NCBI GenBank assembly: GCA_028066245.1 | Contig: JALCBR010000048.1 | Location: 1 to 35,811 of the forward strand | DNA length: 35,811 nt | Direction: 5' to 3' | DNA from: Pirellulales bacterium | Lineage (GTDB): Bacteria; Planctomycetota; Planctomycetia; Pirellulales; S012-138 | Shown here: one piece after another, positions 15,714 to 24,249 of the stretch | How the letters are laid out: each line of letters starts with the position of its first letter | Numbering within the stretch: the stretch's first letter is position 1 | The notes under the pieces: model-generated | Told to the model about the DNA's origin: nothing | Seen by the model: the letters and a program-made list of their open reading frames with translations, nothing else | Databases searched by the model: none | Program-made: the position numbers and the translations under genes

Positions 15714-17378
15714 ATGGCAACAATGCAGGCATTGCTCCTCGCTATGGCCGCGCTTGGCCAAGGGGATGAGACGGTCCTGTTGGATTTCACGGCCTCGTGG
15801 TGTGGCCCTTGCCAACAAGTCGCCCCTGTCGTGCATCAGCTTGCTGCTGCCGGATACCCGATTCGCCAGGTCGATATCGACCGTAATCGCGGGCTGGCAC
15901 AAAAGTACGGGATCACGTCCATTCCCTGCTTCGTGATGCTGGTGAACGGAAAAGAAGTCGCCAGAGAGTTGGGCGTTGTCAACACTCAACGCCTGCAACA
16001 GATGATGGCGATGGCGGGCACGGCATCCCGGGATTCTTCCCGCAGCAGCACCAACCTTGCCACAGGCAACAGACCGGCAGCAGGAACAACCGTCGCCAAC
16101 CAATCGCAGAATGGCCAAGATCCCTTCGCACGCGCCCGGCAGGCCACGCAAGGTCTGGCAGCGAACGCCAGTTCGCCTGCGGGTACTTCGGCTTCCATGG
16201 ATCAACGGCTGTTGGCCGCGACGGTTCGTATCAAAGTGGAAGACCCAGATGGATACTCCTTTGGAACCGGGACCATCGTCCACCAAACGGCTGGCAAAGC
16301 ATTGATCTTGACCTGCGCGCATCTGTTCCGGGATTCCCACGGCAACGGAAAGCTCACGCTGGATATGTTTGGCGGACAACGACGTCACGGAGTCCCCGCT
16401 CAGTTGCTGGATTATGATCTGGAACGTGATGTCGCATTGCTGGTGATGGACATCAACGAGTCCTTGCAGGTCGCACCCGTCGGTTTGGCTAGCTACACGG
16501 CGCAGGTTGGCCAACCCATCTTTTCCGTTGGCTGCTCAAACGGTGATGATCCAACCGTTTGGTCAGGGCAGGTGACATCAATCAACAAGTACCTGGGCCC
16601 GCCCAACATCCAAGCGTCCGGGCAACCGCAGCAGGGCCGTTCTGGGGGTGGCTTATTTGCCGCCGATGGTCGTTTGATTGGGGTCTGCAACGCGGCAGAC
16701 CCTAGCGATAACGAAGGGCTCTATGCAGCCCTGGGTTCCATTCATGCATTGCTGACCAAACATGATCTGACCTATGTCGCCAGCGCGAAGGGCCTGCAAC
16801 CGCAGGCCAATGTCACTCTCGCCGAAGCTGGAATGACAAAGGATAACACAGTGGACTCCTTCTCGACTGCTGATCCACAAGCCGTTCCCGAGATGCAGGC
16901 CAACGCTCCCGGTAATCCGTTTACCACCGGCAGCGATGCGATGTTCAGCTTCCCGGGTGTGACCACAGGCATCGCCCGTAACCGCGAAGAATCGAGTGAA
17001 ACGGATTTTGAGGACAGCACAGAAATCATCTGTCTGATTCGCTCCAAACGCAGTCCCACAGGTGCTCCCAAGGTGGTTGTGATCTCTCATGCTACTCCGG
17101 AACTGTTGGAGTGGCTGGCCCAGCAGGGCGGTAGCAGCGGCGAACCACTGCTAACCACGCAAAAAGTTCATCAGGCAAAGCGTCCCCGTCTGTGGGAGCC
17201 TGTTTTCCGGGTGGCGCCTTCTCCCAACGCGTTTTCGCAAACCACGGGCGGTGCGGCTAAATCACAACCAACGGAACCGAAACATCCGCCAAAGATTGCG
17301 TCCGCAGTGACCCCGGGCCAGCGCGATATTCCTTGGCGGCCTGCCAACAAGCTTCCCCAGGTTAAACGCCATCGTTGA
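15714..17378 (+). CDS. Thioredoxin-fold protein fused to a trypsin-like serine protease
   Basis: The 554-residue product starts with a short hydrophobic segment (MQALLLAMAALGQG) and a thioredoxin domain with the active site WCGPC (Cys30, Cys33) and the cis-proline region ITSIPCFVMLVNGKEVA. A Ser/Ala/Asn-rich linker (about 105-165) leads to an S1-type protease of about 200 residues with a complete triad: His203 in ILTCAHL, Asp239 in DLERDVALL and Ser310 in GRSGGGLF. A variable tail of about 175 residues follows, ending in Lys/Pro-rich sequence. No PDZ domain is seen, unlike HtrA. AAGGAGG at 15702-15708 suits the ATG at 15714; ATG 15711 is also possible. If exported, it could couple disulfide handling to proteolysis, but the N-terminus is a weak signal peptide. 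A terminator lies at 17470. Confidence 0.9.
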   Translation: MATMQALLLAMAALGQGDETVLLDFTASWCGPCQQVAPVVHQLAAAGYPIRQVDIDRNRGLAQKYGITSIPCFVMLVNGKEVARELGVVNTQRLQQMMAMAGTASRDSSRSSTNLATGNRPAAGTTVANQSQNGQDPFARARQATQGLAANASSPAGTSASMDQRLLAATVRIKVEDPDGYSFGTGTIVHQTAGKALILTCAHLFRDSHGNGKLTLDMFGGQRRHGVPAQLLDYDLERDVALLVMDINESLQVAPVGLASYTAQVGQPIFSVGCSNGDDPTVWSGQVTSINKYLGPPNIQASGQPQQGRSGGGLFAADGRLIGVCNAADPSDNEGLYAALGSIHALLTKHDLTYVASAKGLQPQANVTLAEAGMTKDNTVDSFSTADPQAVPEMQANAPGNPFTTGSDAMFSFPGVTTGIARNREESSETDFEDSTEIICLIRSKRSPTGAPKVVVISHATPELLEWLAQQGGSSGEPLLTTQKVHQAKRPRLWEPVFRVAPSPNAFSQTTGGAAKSQPTEPKHPPKIASAVTPGQRDIPWRPANKLPQVKRHR

Positions 17379-17469
17379 TCGGAGTCATTGTTAGTTTAGG
17401 GTGACGCCGATTAGTGCCGGCCGTTAGCGATCCATTCGATCCACCCTGGGTTTGTCTCCAGTCGTTCTA

Positions 17470-17508
17470 AGAAACGCTCGCCCAAATGGGGTGGGCGTTT
17501 CTCATTTT
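17470..17508 (+). terminator. Rho-independent terminator after the thioredoxin/trypsin gene
   Basis: AGAAACGCTCGCCC (17470-17483) pairs over 14 positions, two of them G-T, with GGGTGGGCGTTTCT (17489-17502) around AAATG and is followed by CATTTT. It is about 90 bases after the stop codon. Confidence 0.82.
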
Positions 17509-17629
17509 CACGAATGCAAGCTTTGGTTTTCGGTATTTCCGGACCGCTGGCCTTGGTCGTCAAACGGGCAAAATCGTGTTAACTTCCAACCAAACTGACG
17601 GTTGCCATTGTGACTGAACTGGGAGTGCC

Positions 17630-18001
17630 ATGGACGTTCATAACATTGCCGACGTACCAGCCTTCACGACGAAAGATGGTTCAGAGATTCGTGAGCTGCT
17701 TGCCCATCGCAATTCGTGCATCACTCAACAAAGCCTGGCGGAAGCACGCTTGGCGCCTGGATTACAGACGACGCCTCACTATCACCGACTGACCGAGGAA
17801 ATCTACTACATCCTGGAAGGGACAGGTGTGATGCGAATGGCCGAGACTGACGAGCACAACGTTGGACCGGGCGACGCCATTGCCATTCCTCCGGGGGCGG
17901 TGCATACCATCGCGAACACCGGGAACGGTGTCCTCAAGTTCCTTTGCACGTGTGCTCCTGCTTATGAACACGATGACACGGTGTTGGTCGAACCGGAATA
18001 G
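17630..18001 (+). CDS. Cupin domain protein
   Basis: A single-domain cupin of 123 residues. Motif 1 is GLQTTPHYHRLTEEIYYILEG, giving metal ligands His50, His52 and Glu56 or Glu57; motif 2 is PGDAIAIPPGAVHTIANTG with His92. All four metal ligands of the cupin site are thus present. Small cupins of this type include dioxygenases, isomerases and sugar-binding proteins, so the substrate cannot be predicted. GGGAG before the ATG at 17630 supports the start. The next gene on the same strand starts 80 bases downstream, so the two may be co-transcribed. Confidence 0.9.
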   Translation: MDVHNIADVPAFTTKDGSEIRELLAHRNSCITQQSLAEARLAPGLQTTPHYHRLTEEIYYILEGTGVMRMAETDEHNVGPGDAIAIPPGAVHTIANTGNGVLKFLCTCAPAYEHDDTVLVEPE

Positions 18002-18081
18002 CAGAGGCGCTACGATTGAAAGTGCCGAGATGAGCCTGGGCGTTATGAGCCAGGGGATCGTGTGAAACAAAGGAGCCCATA

Positions 18082-18945
18082 ATGCATCACGCTGAGCGAG
18101 GCGACCCGGTGACCGCAACCACCCACGATGCAACCATGCGTGAGACGGCGGCTCGGTTATCAGGAAAACGGGAAAGCGGTGAGCCCAGCATCAACGAACG
18201 CTTGGCGATGCGGCAGCAGCCATCAAGCCGGCCGATCGGTTTTCATCATTGGAGCGACCTGACGTTTTTGCATTGGCGGTTGCCAGCGACAGAAATCGCC
18301 CGACTGATCCCGGCGGAGTTAACATTGGATACGTGGGACGGCGATGCCTGGGTGGGGTTGGTGCCGTTCTTCATGAGTGGAGTTCGCCCTTGGTGGTCCC
18401 CGGCGATGCCAGGAGTCAGCAACTTCGCCGAGACGAACGTTCGCACGTATGTGCATCACGACGGCTTGGGGCCAGGCGTGTGGTTCTTCAGTCTGGACGC
18501 TGCCAGTTCTCTGGCCGTGCGACTCGCCCGCTGGCGTTGGAACTTGAATTACTTTCGCGCAACGATGAGCGTGACCGGGTCAAGGGACTCGATCGCTTAC
18601 TCAAGTCACAGGTTGTGGCCGCAACCCTCAGGCGGAATGACGGATGTTGAAATCCAAGTGTGCGAGCGCGGAAATGAAGGCAACGAGTCACGAACCGCAC
18701 AGCCGGGAACGCTCGAGTTTTTCTTGGTCGAACGCTATGTGATGTACATGCAGCGGCGGAACGGTGGGCTGCGTCGTGGGCACGTCTGGCACCAGCCATA
18801 TCCGCTGCATGAAGTGAAGCTGACCTCCTGCCGCGAAACGCTGTTGGCGCATTCGGGGATTACGGTCGATGGTTCACCTTGTCATGTCGCATACTCGCCC
18901 GGCGTTGATGTCAAAATCTACGCTCCTTTCAACCTGAGCGATTGA
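18082..18945 (+). CDS. DUF2071 (YqjF-like) protein
   Basis: A 287-residue soluble protein of the DUF2071 family. Family features are FHHWSDLTFLHWRLPATEIA (the usual W..L.FLHW.. opening), LIPAELTLDTWDGDAWVGLV, then VPFFMSGVRPWWSPAMPGVS, NFAETNVRTYV and GVWFFSLDAAS. The C-terminal part ends with a conserved ERYVMYMQ and HVWHQPYPLHE. The first 45 residues are a polar extension not typical of the family. The biochemical role is unknown; the family has an acetoacetate-decarboxylase-like fold, from general knowledge. AAGGAG six bases before the ATG fixes the start. It follows the cupin gene and converges on the beta-propeller gene. Confidence 0.9.
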   Translation: MHHAERGDPVTATTHDATMRETAARLSGKRESGEPSINERLAMRQQPSSRPIGFHHWSDLTFLHWRLPATEIARLIPAELTLDTWDGDAWVGLVPFFMSGVRPWWSPAMPGVSNFAETNVRTYVHHDGLGPGVWFFSLDAASSLAVRLARWRWNLNYFRATMSVTGSRDSIAYSSHRLWPQPSGGMTDVEIQVCERGNEGNESRTAQPGTLEFFLVERYVMYMQRRNGGLRRGHVWHQPYPLHEVKLTSCRETLLAHSGITVDGSPCHVAYSPGVDVKIYAPFNLSD

Positions 18946-19003
18946 ACCGCGCACCAGGAAGCTGGCGATCTGAACATCAATCGGCGGTGCCCGCAACGTT
19001 CCG

Positions 19004-20308
19004 CTATTTGGCATCCGCGCTGTTGCGCAGACAATAGAGAATGTCGCCGGTGCGAATCAGCAGGCTGCCGTTGACGGCAACGACGCCGTACTCCGTGCGT
19101 CCGCCAAATTGACCTTGTCCTTGGCCGCCCTCGGCAGGCTCTTCGTCCGTGTAGAGTGTATTTTCCGCGAGCACTTTGAACTCTGGTCCAGATTGGATCA
19201 CGGTGGTGACGCCTTTTTGGCCGACAAAGTAGATGCGATTGCCCACACACAGTGGCGTTGCCCAGCAAGGCTGAGCTAGTCGTTTTTGATATTTCAACTC
19301 ACCGTTCTCTGCGTCAAAGCAAAGCACCACGCCCGTTCGGTTGAGCCAATACGCATAGCCATCATGAATGACGGGCGAGCAAAAGCTAGCCATGGCCCTC
19401 TCTGCCGTCCACACCTTCTCTATGGCGACCTTATCTCCTGCGGAAGTGATCCTCATCAACACGTTTGAGGCGCCCGCCCGCCCGCCGTCTTGGCCTTGCT
19501 GGCCGGGCGAAGCGCCGATGAGGAACCGGCCCTGACCAAAATCAATAGGTGTACAAACCGTGTTGCCGCCGACATCTTCATAACTGAAGAGCAACTCACC
19601 GTTGGCAGGATCATAACCGTCAACTGACCCCTCCGAACTGACAACCAGCACCGGCCGGCCATCGGTCGATTTGACAATCGCTGGCGAAGACCAGCCAACC
19701 CGACTCTGACGTTCGGTCTTCCAAATATTCTCGCCATTGTCTTTGTTGATCGCCAGCACGTATGCAGGCCCTTCGTGGTCGGCCAACACAAAGACGGCGT
19801 CATCTGTTTGCGCCAACGATGCGCCCAAGCAAAACTTGCTTTTGTACTTGCCGTACTCGGCAGAGAGTGCTCTTGTCCACCGTGGTTTGCCGTCATGGTT
19901 GAGCGCGACCATATCCCCGCTCTCATAAAACACGTACACACCATTAGCATCGACGACAGGAGTTGGTGCCGCGCGGCTCACATAAATCGACGACTCCATC
20001 TGATCAGAATTATCCAGCGTGTATTTCCATATCTGCGATCCGTCAGACAGCCGCAGTGCGATGACATGAAACTTCTCTTTCATCTCACCTTCGACGCTCG
20101 TCACGTAAATGTGATCGTTCCAGATCACGGGACTGGATTGGCCGTAACCAGAAAGCGGCGCCTGCCAGGCGATGTTCTCCGCATCCGACCATGATTGCGG
20201 AAGCGACTCGGCCTGAACTTGGGAGGCGCCTGCGCCCAGAAATCCCGGCCAGTGATCGTCCACAGTTGAGGACAAGCATGCGAGAAAGCAAATGGAGATC
20301 ACGTGCAT
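19004..20308 (-). CDS. Exported PQQ-type beta-propeller protein
   Basis: The 434-residue product has a short N-terminal hydrophobic segment (MHVISICFLACLSS, probably a weak signal) and then the planctomycete propeller opening DHWPGFLGAGASQVQ. Repeat motifs with docking tryptophans follow: ENIAWQAPL, GSQIWKYTL, GKPRWTRAL, GENIWKTER, plus a Gly/Gln-rich loop near residues 394-406. A BamB-like role or a sugar- or quinone-binding role is possible; no dehydrogenase motif is recognised. AGGAG six bases before the ATG at 20308 supports the start. Relative to the propeller at 4738-6024, it shares the fold and opening motif but not close sequence, so recent duplication is unlikely. It is divergent from the TPR gene. 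Confidence 0.87.
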   Translation of the reverse strand: MHVISICFLACLSSTVDDHWPGFLGAGASQVQAESLPQSWSDAENIAWQAPLSGYGQSSPVIWNDHIYVTSVEGEMKEKFHVIALRLSDGSQIWKYTLDNSDQMESSIYVSRAAPTPVVDANGVYVFYESGDMVALNHDGKPRWTRALSAEYGKYKSKFCLGASLAQTDDAVFVLADHEGPAYVLAINKDNGENIWKTERQSRVGWSSPAIVKSTDGRPVLVVSSEGSVDGYDPANGELLFSYEDVGGNTVCTPIDFGQGRFLIGASPGQQGQDGGRAGASNVLMRITSAGDKVAIEKVWTAERAMASFCSPVIHDGYAYWLNRTGVVLCFDAENGELKYQKRLAQPCWATPLCVGNRIYFVGQKGVTTVIQSGPEFKVLAENTLYTDEEPAEGGQGQGQFGGRTEYGVVAVNGSLLIRTGDILYCLRNSADAK

Positions 20309-20339
20309 GGCAAGCTCCTGATATCGTATCGAATCGTGA

Positions 20340-20383
20340 AAGGATGGCGGGTTTTGGCAGGCGGTGGGTCAATAGCCATCCTT
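20340..20383. promoter_or_regulatory. Inverted repeat in the divergent control region
   Basis: AAGGATGGC (20340-20348) and GCCATCCTT (20375-20383) are perfect inverted repeats 26 bases apart. The site begins 32 bases upstream of the propeller start and about 255 bases before the TPR start, so an operator or leader structure for the propeller gene is most likely. The loop has a GGGTCAATAGC segment also present at the edge of the element at 32680-32787. Confidence 0.35.
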
Positions 20384-20458
20384 GAACGGCCAACACCTGC
20401 ATGACGGCGAGTATATCGGTTTCTCGTAGAATTGCCGATGGCGAACGATGGTTCCTTG

Positions 20459-20488
20459 TGTGAAGCACGATAGGCCCTCCGCTACAAT
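20459..20488 (+). promoter_or_regulatory. Weak candidate promoter for the TPR gene
   Basis: TACAAT at 20483-20488 matches five of six -10 bases; the best -35 at 18-base spacing is TGTGAA (20459-20464), only a fair match. The resulting leader would be about 140 bases long. Confidence 0.28.
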
Positions 20489-20636
20489 GTGCAAAGGTCG
20501 CGCTATGGGCGAAGAACACGACCGCAAGTTTGCCAGCCAACGTCAACGTTTGGGAAGTCCAACGACCGATCGGAACGGTATTGGCGTGTGGATCGTTCAC
20601 GTGCATCGAAGAGTTTTTTTCTACAAGGATGCCATC

Positions 20637-21671
20637 ATGGCCAACAACAGATTGCGATGTCATTTGCCAGCACTTGTCGTGGTTCTGATGCTGCTGCCGC
20701 AGCTAGTTGTGAGCGAAGACGCCGCTTCGGCTGATCAGCAGAAAGCCAGCGACGCCGAACACGCGGCCATGCAAGACCAGCAGCCAGTCGAAGCGATGTC
20801 TCTGTTTGGAAAGCCGTTGAGGCGCCGCACATTTTCACCAGAAGAGGCCCGCAAGCTGAAAGAAAACTTGGCCGCCGCGAAGAAGCAGTTCGCCGAAGCT
20901 CCGAACAACCCCGAACACATCATCTGGCACGGTCGACGGCTTGCCTATCTCTGGCGATACAAGGATGCAGTGGAGGTGTTTACGGATGGAATCAAACGGC
21001 ACACCCGTGATCCTCGCATGTACCGACATCGTGGACACCGTTACATCACGCTACGGCAATTTGATAAGGCCGTAGCTGATCTCAAAGTGGCGGCTGAGTT
21101 GATTGCCGGAACCGAGGACAAGGTTGAACCGGATGGACAGCCCAACACAGCGGGCAAGCCCACCAGCAGCTTGCACACCAACATCTGGTACCACTTGGGT
21201 CTGGCGCACTATCTCAATAGAGACTACGAGCAGGCGCTGACCGCCTATGAGAAGTGCCTGGCTGCCGCGCGAAACAACGATATGCGCGTCGCCACGCTCG
21301 ATTGGATGTGGATGACGCTGCGGAAACTGGGCCGCGTTGATGACGCCGCGCAGGCAATCGCCGAAGTCAACGAAGAAATGGAGATTCTGGAGAACCACGC
21401 CTATCACCGGCGTCTACTGATGTATCAAGGTCGACTCAAGCCGGAAGACTTGCTGACCATCGATGACGCTGCAGGAAATGCCAGCGCCCAAACCACGAAA
21501 GCGGCGCTTGACCTGGCGACCTATGGCTACGGAGTTGGTAACTGGTACGCGGTCAATGGGCAGCAAGACAAGGCTGCGCAGATCTTTCGCCGTGTTACGG
21601 CGGGCGAACACTGGGCTGCATTCGGGTTTATCGCTTCCGAGGCCGAATTGAGCAACGCGGACAAAGATTGA
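20637..21671 (+). CDS. Exported TPR-repeat protein
   Basis: The 344-residue product has a clear Sec signal (MANNRLRCHLPALVVVLMLL, cleavage near VVS-ED). After an acidic/Gln-rich spacer it forms helical tetratricopeptide repeats: LAYLWRYKDAVEVFTDGIKR, HRYITLRQFDKAVADLKVAA, LGLAHYLNRDYEQALTAYEK and TLRKLGRVDDAAQAIAEVNE, then a final YAVNGQQDKAAQIFRRVTAG. TPR arrays mediate protein contacts, so this is probably a periplasmic scaffold; no catalytic domain is present. AAGGA nine bases before the ATG and the signal peptide support the start at 20637 over the in-frame start at 20448. The next gene on the same strand begins 177 bases downstream. Confidence 0.88.
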   Translation: MANNRLRCHLPALVVVLMLLPQLVVSEDAASADQQKASDAEHAAMQDQQPVEAMSLFGKPLRRRTFSPEEARKLKENLAAAKKQFAEAPNNPEHIIWHGRRLAYLWRYKDAVEVFTDGIKRHTRDPRMYRHRGHRYITLRQFDKAVADLKVAAELIAGTEDKVEPDGQPNTAGKPTSSLHTNIWYHLGLAHYLNRDYEQALTAYEKCLAAARNNDMRVATLDWMWMTLRKLGRVDDAAQAIAEVNEEMEILENHAYHRRLLMYQGRLKPEDLLTIDDAAGNASAQTTKAALDLATYGYGVGNWYAVNGQQDKAAQIFRRVTAGEHWAAFGFIASEAELSNADKD

Positions 21672-21848
21672 TGAAGTACGGCCGAAGCGCGAAGCGCCGG
21701 GAAGAATCGCTCATGAATACCAGAATTCCCCAAGAATAATGTAAAGATCCACCTAGATGCGGCGAATGCCCGTTTGACGTGTTCTGTTTGATGTTCGCTT
21801 CCCTTGGGGTTCAATCCTTCCCACGCCGCCAACTGGCTGAACCTTCTC

Positions 21849-23138
21849 ATGTCCATCGAATTCCGTTGCCAGGCCTGTCAGCGACTGCTGCATACGCCCG
21901 ACTACGCTGCAGGTGGCCATGCCCGCTGTCCCGAATGCGGCGCTGCCGTTCCGGTCCCTTTGGCCAGTACAAGCCCGGTGGCCAGGGGTGATGATGCAGG
22001 CGCAGCCAGACAAGATGATTCGCGATGGTCGCCCGTTCCTCCCAGCCTCTCGGTCTTGGACCCCAATGCACAGGCGTTGCGGGAGACACCCTCCAAGCAT
22101 GCAGCGGACACAGACTACCCGGTGCGAAAGTCCGACCGGACAAGTGATGGTGAAAACACCTCGCCAGAAGCTCCGCGGTTTGAAACCACACACGCGGCCG
22201 AACGCCCAAAACCTGGCATGATCGAACGGGCTGCGGATGCGGTCACCGAAGCGATTGCCGCCGCCACAGCGGAGGTCGAGCAGGAGGGGGCCAAGTTGCA
22301 TGACCAACAACCGTCGGCTGATGCGCCAGTCGTTTCGGCACAGTTTCCAGCGGTCAATCCTCGTTCCGCGTCTCCGGTTTCGCAGTCACTCTCCACGATA
22401 CAGGTCAGCCCCACGGCACAGACGGGTGTTGCGCCGACTGATGTTGCAGAGCATTGCTGTGTCGAGATCGGCGATATCTTAGGGGCGGCATGGAAATCAA
22501 TGACCGGTAACCTGTTCTCCAGCATCGCCGTTGGGGTTGTCAGTAAGCTCATCTTTGCCGGTGGCGTAGTGGCTGTGGTCTTTTCCATGATCGGCTTGGT
22601 TGAGTTAATCGACACCGGCGGGGATGAGGATGCGTTGATTGGCGCCGTGGGCATTGTTACCGTGTTTGGCGCACTCTTCCTCCTCGTCTCGTGGCTGCTT
22701 TCTGGAGTTTGTCTGTATGCGTCGAATGTTTCGCGCGGACAGCCGTCATCATTCTTGGACTTGTTCCGCGGCGAGCGTTACATGTATCGGATGTGGATTG
22801 CGACGTTGCTATGTCTGCCCGCAATAGCAATTGGCCTGGCCTTCTTTCTTGTCCCGGGCATTGTCATCTTTTTACGGCTTTGCCTGTATCCGTTCTTTAT
22901 TGTCGACCGCGACATGGGAAGCATGGCCGCTTTGCGAGAATCGCATCGCGTTACCGGTCAGCAGTTGGGCAAGATGGCATTGACGTTGTTGATCGCCTGG
23001 GCAATCTGGCTTGTCATCAGCGGGACTGGCGTAGGTGTCTTTGTGGCAACGCCCCTGGTGATCTGGATCTTGGCTGCGCTGTACTTCCGGCTGTGCAATG
23101 AACGCCCAGCCAGCGATGGGCACCCAGTACCGGTCTGA
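21849..23138 (+). CDS. Zinc-ribbon membrane protein with long polar linker
   Basis: The 429-residue protein begins with a small zinc ribbon (Cys7, Cys10, Cys27, Cys30; FRCQACQRLLHTPD, RCPECGA), then a Ser/Pro/Ala/Asp-rich linker to about residue 205. The C-terminal half has five to six membrane segments (about 218-250, 262-288, 310-345, 370-400) with a Gly-rich first helix pair and the motif FFLVPGIVIFLRLCLYPFFI, as in the glycerophosphoryl-diester-like/DUF975-type membrane proteins. The zinc-ribbon plus long linker plus multi-pass arrangement is common in planctomycetes. Function is unknown; no catalytic residue is seen. The ATG at 21849 places the zinc ribbon at the extreme N-terminus; an in-frame start at 21804 would add 15 residues. 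Confidence 0.82.
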   Translation: MSIEFRCQACQRLLHTPDYAAGGHARCPECGAAVPVPLASTSPVARGDDAGAARQDDSRWSPVPPSLSVLDPNAQALRETPSKHAADTDYPVRKSDRTSDGENTSPEAPRFETTHAAERPKPGMIERAADAVTEAIAAATAEVEQEGAKLHDQQPSADAPVVSAQFPAVNPRSASPVSQSLSTIQVSPTAQTGVAPTDVAEHCCVEIGDILGAAWKSMTGNLFSSIAVGVVSKLIFAGGVVAVVFSMIGLVELIDTGGDEDALIGAVGIVTVFGALFLLVSWLLSGVCLYASNVSRGQPSSFLDLFRGERYMYRMWIATLLCLPAIAIGLAFFLVPGIVIFLRLCLYPFFIVDRDMGSMAALRESHRVTGQQLGKMALTLLIAWAIWLVISGTGVGVFVATPLVIWILAALYFRLCNERPASDGHPVPV

Positions 23139-23273
23139 GTAGGTCGAAGCATACTCTTAGCCATAGCAGGAGTGGAACATTTCACCCACTCTTGTATCTT
23201 TGTTTCTATGCTGACTGTTAGCAGACAATGCCCAATCGTCTCGCCCGCTTCTCATTTGAGAATTGAGCACATC

Positions 23274-23870
23274 ATGAAGCGCTACAAGACTGTTGACGAA
23301 TATCTTGACAACCAATCGCAGTGGCAGGAAGAACTTCGTGAATTAAGGGCAGTCGTGCTTTCCACGGAGTTGCAGGAGTGCGTCAAGTGGGGCGCCCCGT
23401 GCTACGAGTTTGACGGCAAGAACATTGTTGGCATGGCTGGGTTCAAGTCGTACTTTGGACTGTGGTTCCACAACGGAGCGTTGCTCAAAGACACTGGGGG
23501 AGTCTTGATTAATGCGCAGGACGGTAAAACCAAGGCTTTACGGCAATGGCGGTTCAAATCCAAGCAGGACATTAAGAAGCGTGCGATCAAAGCCTACATC
23601 AAGGAAGCCATCGAATTGCAGCAGCAGGGCAAGTCCGTCAAGCCCGCTCGCAATGCACCGATTGAAGTGCCTGCTGAGCTGAAGAAAGCCCTTGCCAAGA
23701 ACCGCGGCGCGCAGAAGGCCTTCACCGCGTTGCGTCCCGGCCTGCAGCGAGAATACGCTAACTACATCGCGGAGGCCAAACGAGACGAAACAAAGCTTAA
23801 GCGTGTGGGGAAGATCTTGCCGATGATTCTCGACGGCATCGGTTTGAACGATAAGTACCGTAACTGCTAG
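23274..23870 (+). CDS. DUF1801/YdeI-like protein
   Basis: A 198-residue soluble protein. The N-terminal half resembles DUF1801 (MKRYKTVDEYLDNQSQWQEE, then CVKWGAPCYEFDGKNIVGMA and FGLWFHNGALLKDT). The C-terminal half has the YdeI/OmdA-type helices (VPAELKKALAKNRGAQKAFT, RPGLQREYANYIAEAKRDET, LKRVGKILPMIL). YdeI-family proteins have been tied to metal and cationic-peptide resistance in some bacteria, but this member's role is inferred only from family membership. ATG 23274 is chosen because the domain begins there; the upstream open frame is not domain-like. Confidence 0.88.
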   Translation: MKRYKTVDEYLDNQSQWQEELRELRAVVLSTELQECVKWGAPCYEFDGKNIVGMAGFKSYFGLWFHNGALLKDTGGVLINAQDGKTKALRQWRFKSKQDIKKRAIKAYIKEAIELQQQGKSVKPARNAPIEVPAELKKALAKNRGAQKAFTALRPGLQREYANYIAEAKRDETKLKRVGKILPMILDGIGLNDKYRNC

Positions 23871-23928
23871 CGGTCCAGTCGGATCCACGCCTGATACACG
23901 AGGCGTTTGTGTTGATGATCAATGCCGT

Positions 23929-24249
23929 TTAAGCAGGGCGATCTAACGAGTTGCCGAGAAAGGAGAATGCAAACCGAGTCTTCGTGGGTGAATCCAGGTC
24001 AACCCATTTTGCGATCAGCGCGTTCGCATTACCGAACTCTTGCAAGATGTTGTAACTATGACGAGCAGCTTGCACTGTGAATGGTTCACGCTCTGGGCCA
24101 AGCAGTTTATCGTCATAGCGAAAGCTGAATTCAGCAACGAGCGGAGTATGTTCGTTCGCGTTGTGATGATGCCATAGAATCAGCGCACATTTCGCATTGG
24201 TGTCGTTGTCGACTTCAAAGATTGGTCCCTCAAGCACGGTTTGTTTCAC
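23929..24249 (-). CDS. C-terminal fragment of a frameshifted CYTH-like protein
   Basis: The frame could start at the GTG at 24249, overlapping the stop of the upstream fragment by four bases (GTGA). However, reading the same frame further upstream gives a natural continuation, GISYHANERIERVNGLSVKQ, which joins smoothly to the N-terminal fragment if one base is added in the CCC run at 24298-24300. The fragment has strands such as KCALILWHH and PLVAEFSFRYDD that would complete the barrel of the CYTH-like fold. It is most likely the second half of one gene of about 297 codons, disrupted by a mutation or a base-calling error; translation on its own is possible but less likely. Confidence 0.6.
   Translation of the reverse strand: MKQTVLEGPIFEVDNDTNAKCALILWHHHNANEHTPLVAEFSFRYDDKLLGPEREPFTVQAARHSYNILQEFGNANALIAKWVDLDSPTKTRFAFSFLGNSLDRPA

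Larger units (their letters stand above)
20309..20636. other. Divergent intergenic region between propeller and TPR genes
   Basis: 328 bases containing the control regions of two divergent genes. It holds the hairpin at 20340-20383 and a candidate -10 element TACAAT at 20483-20488, listed separately. The frame of the TPR gene is open upstream to 20448 but lacks a ribosome site there. No RNA gene is recognised. Confidence 0.4.

Noticed and set aside
15540-16514. Minus-strand open frame of about 320 codons opposite the thioredoxin/protease gene
   Set aside because: The plus strand has intact WCGPC and the catalytic triad with a strong ribosome site, so the reverse frame is a shadow.
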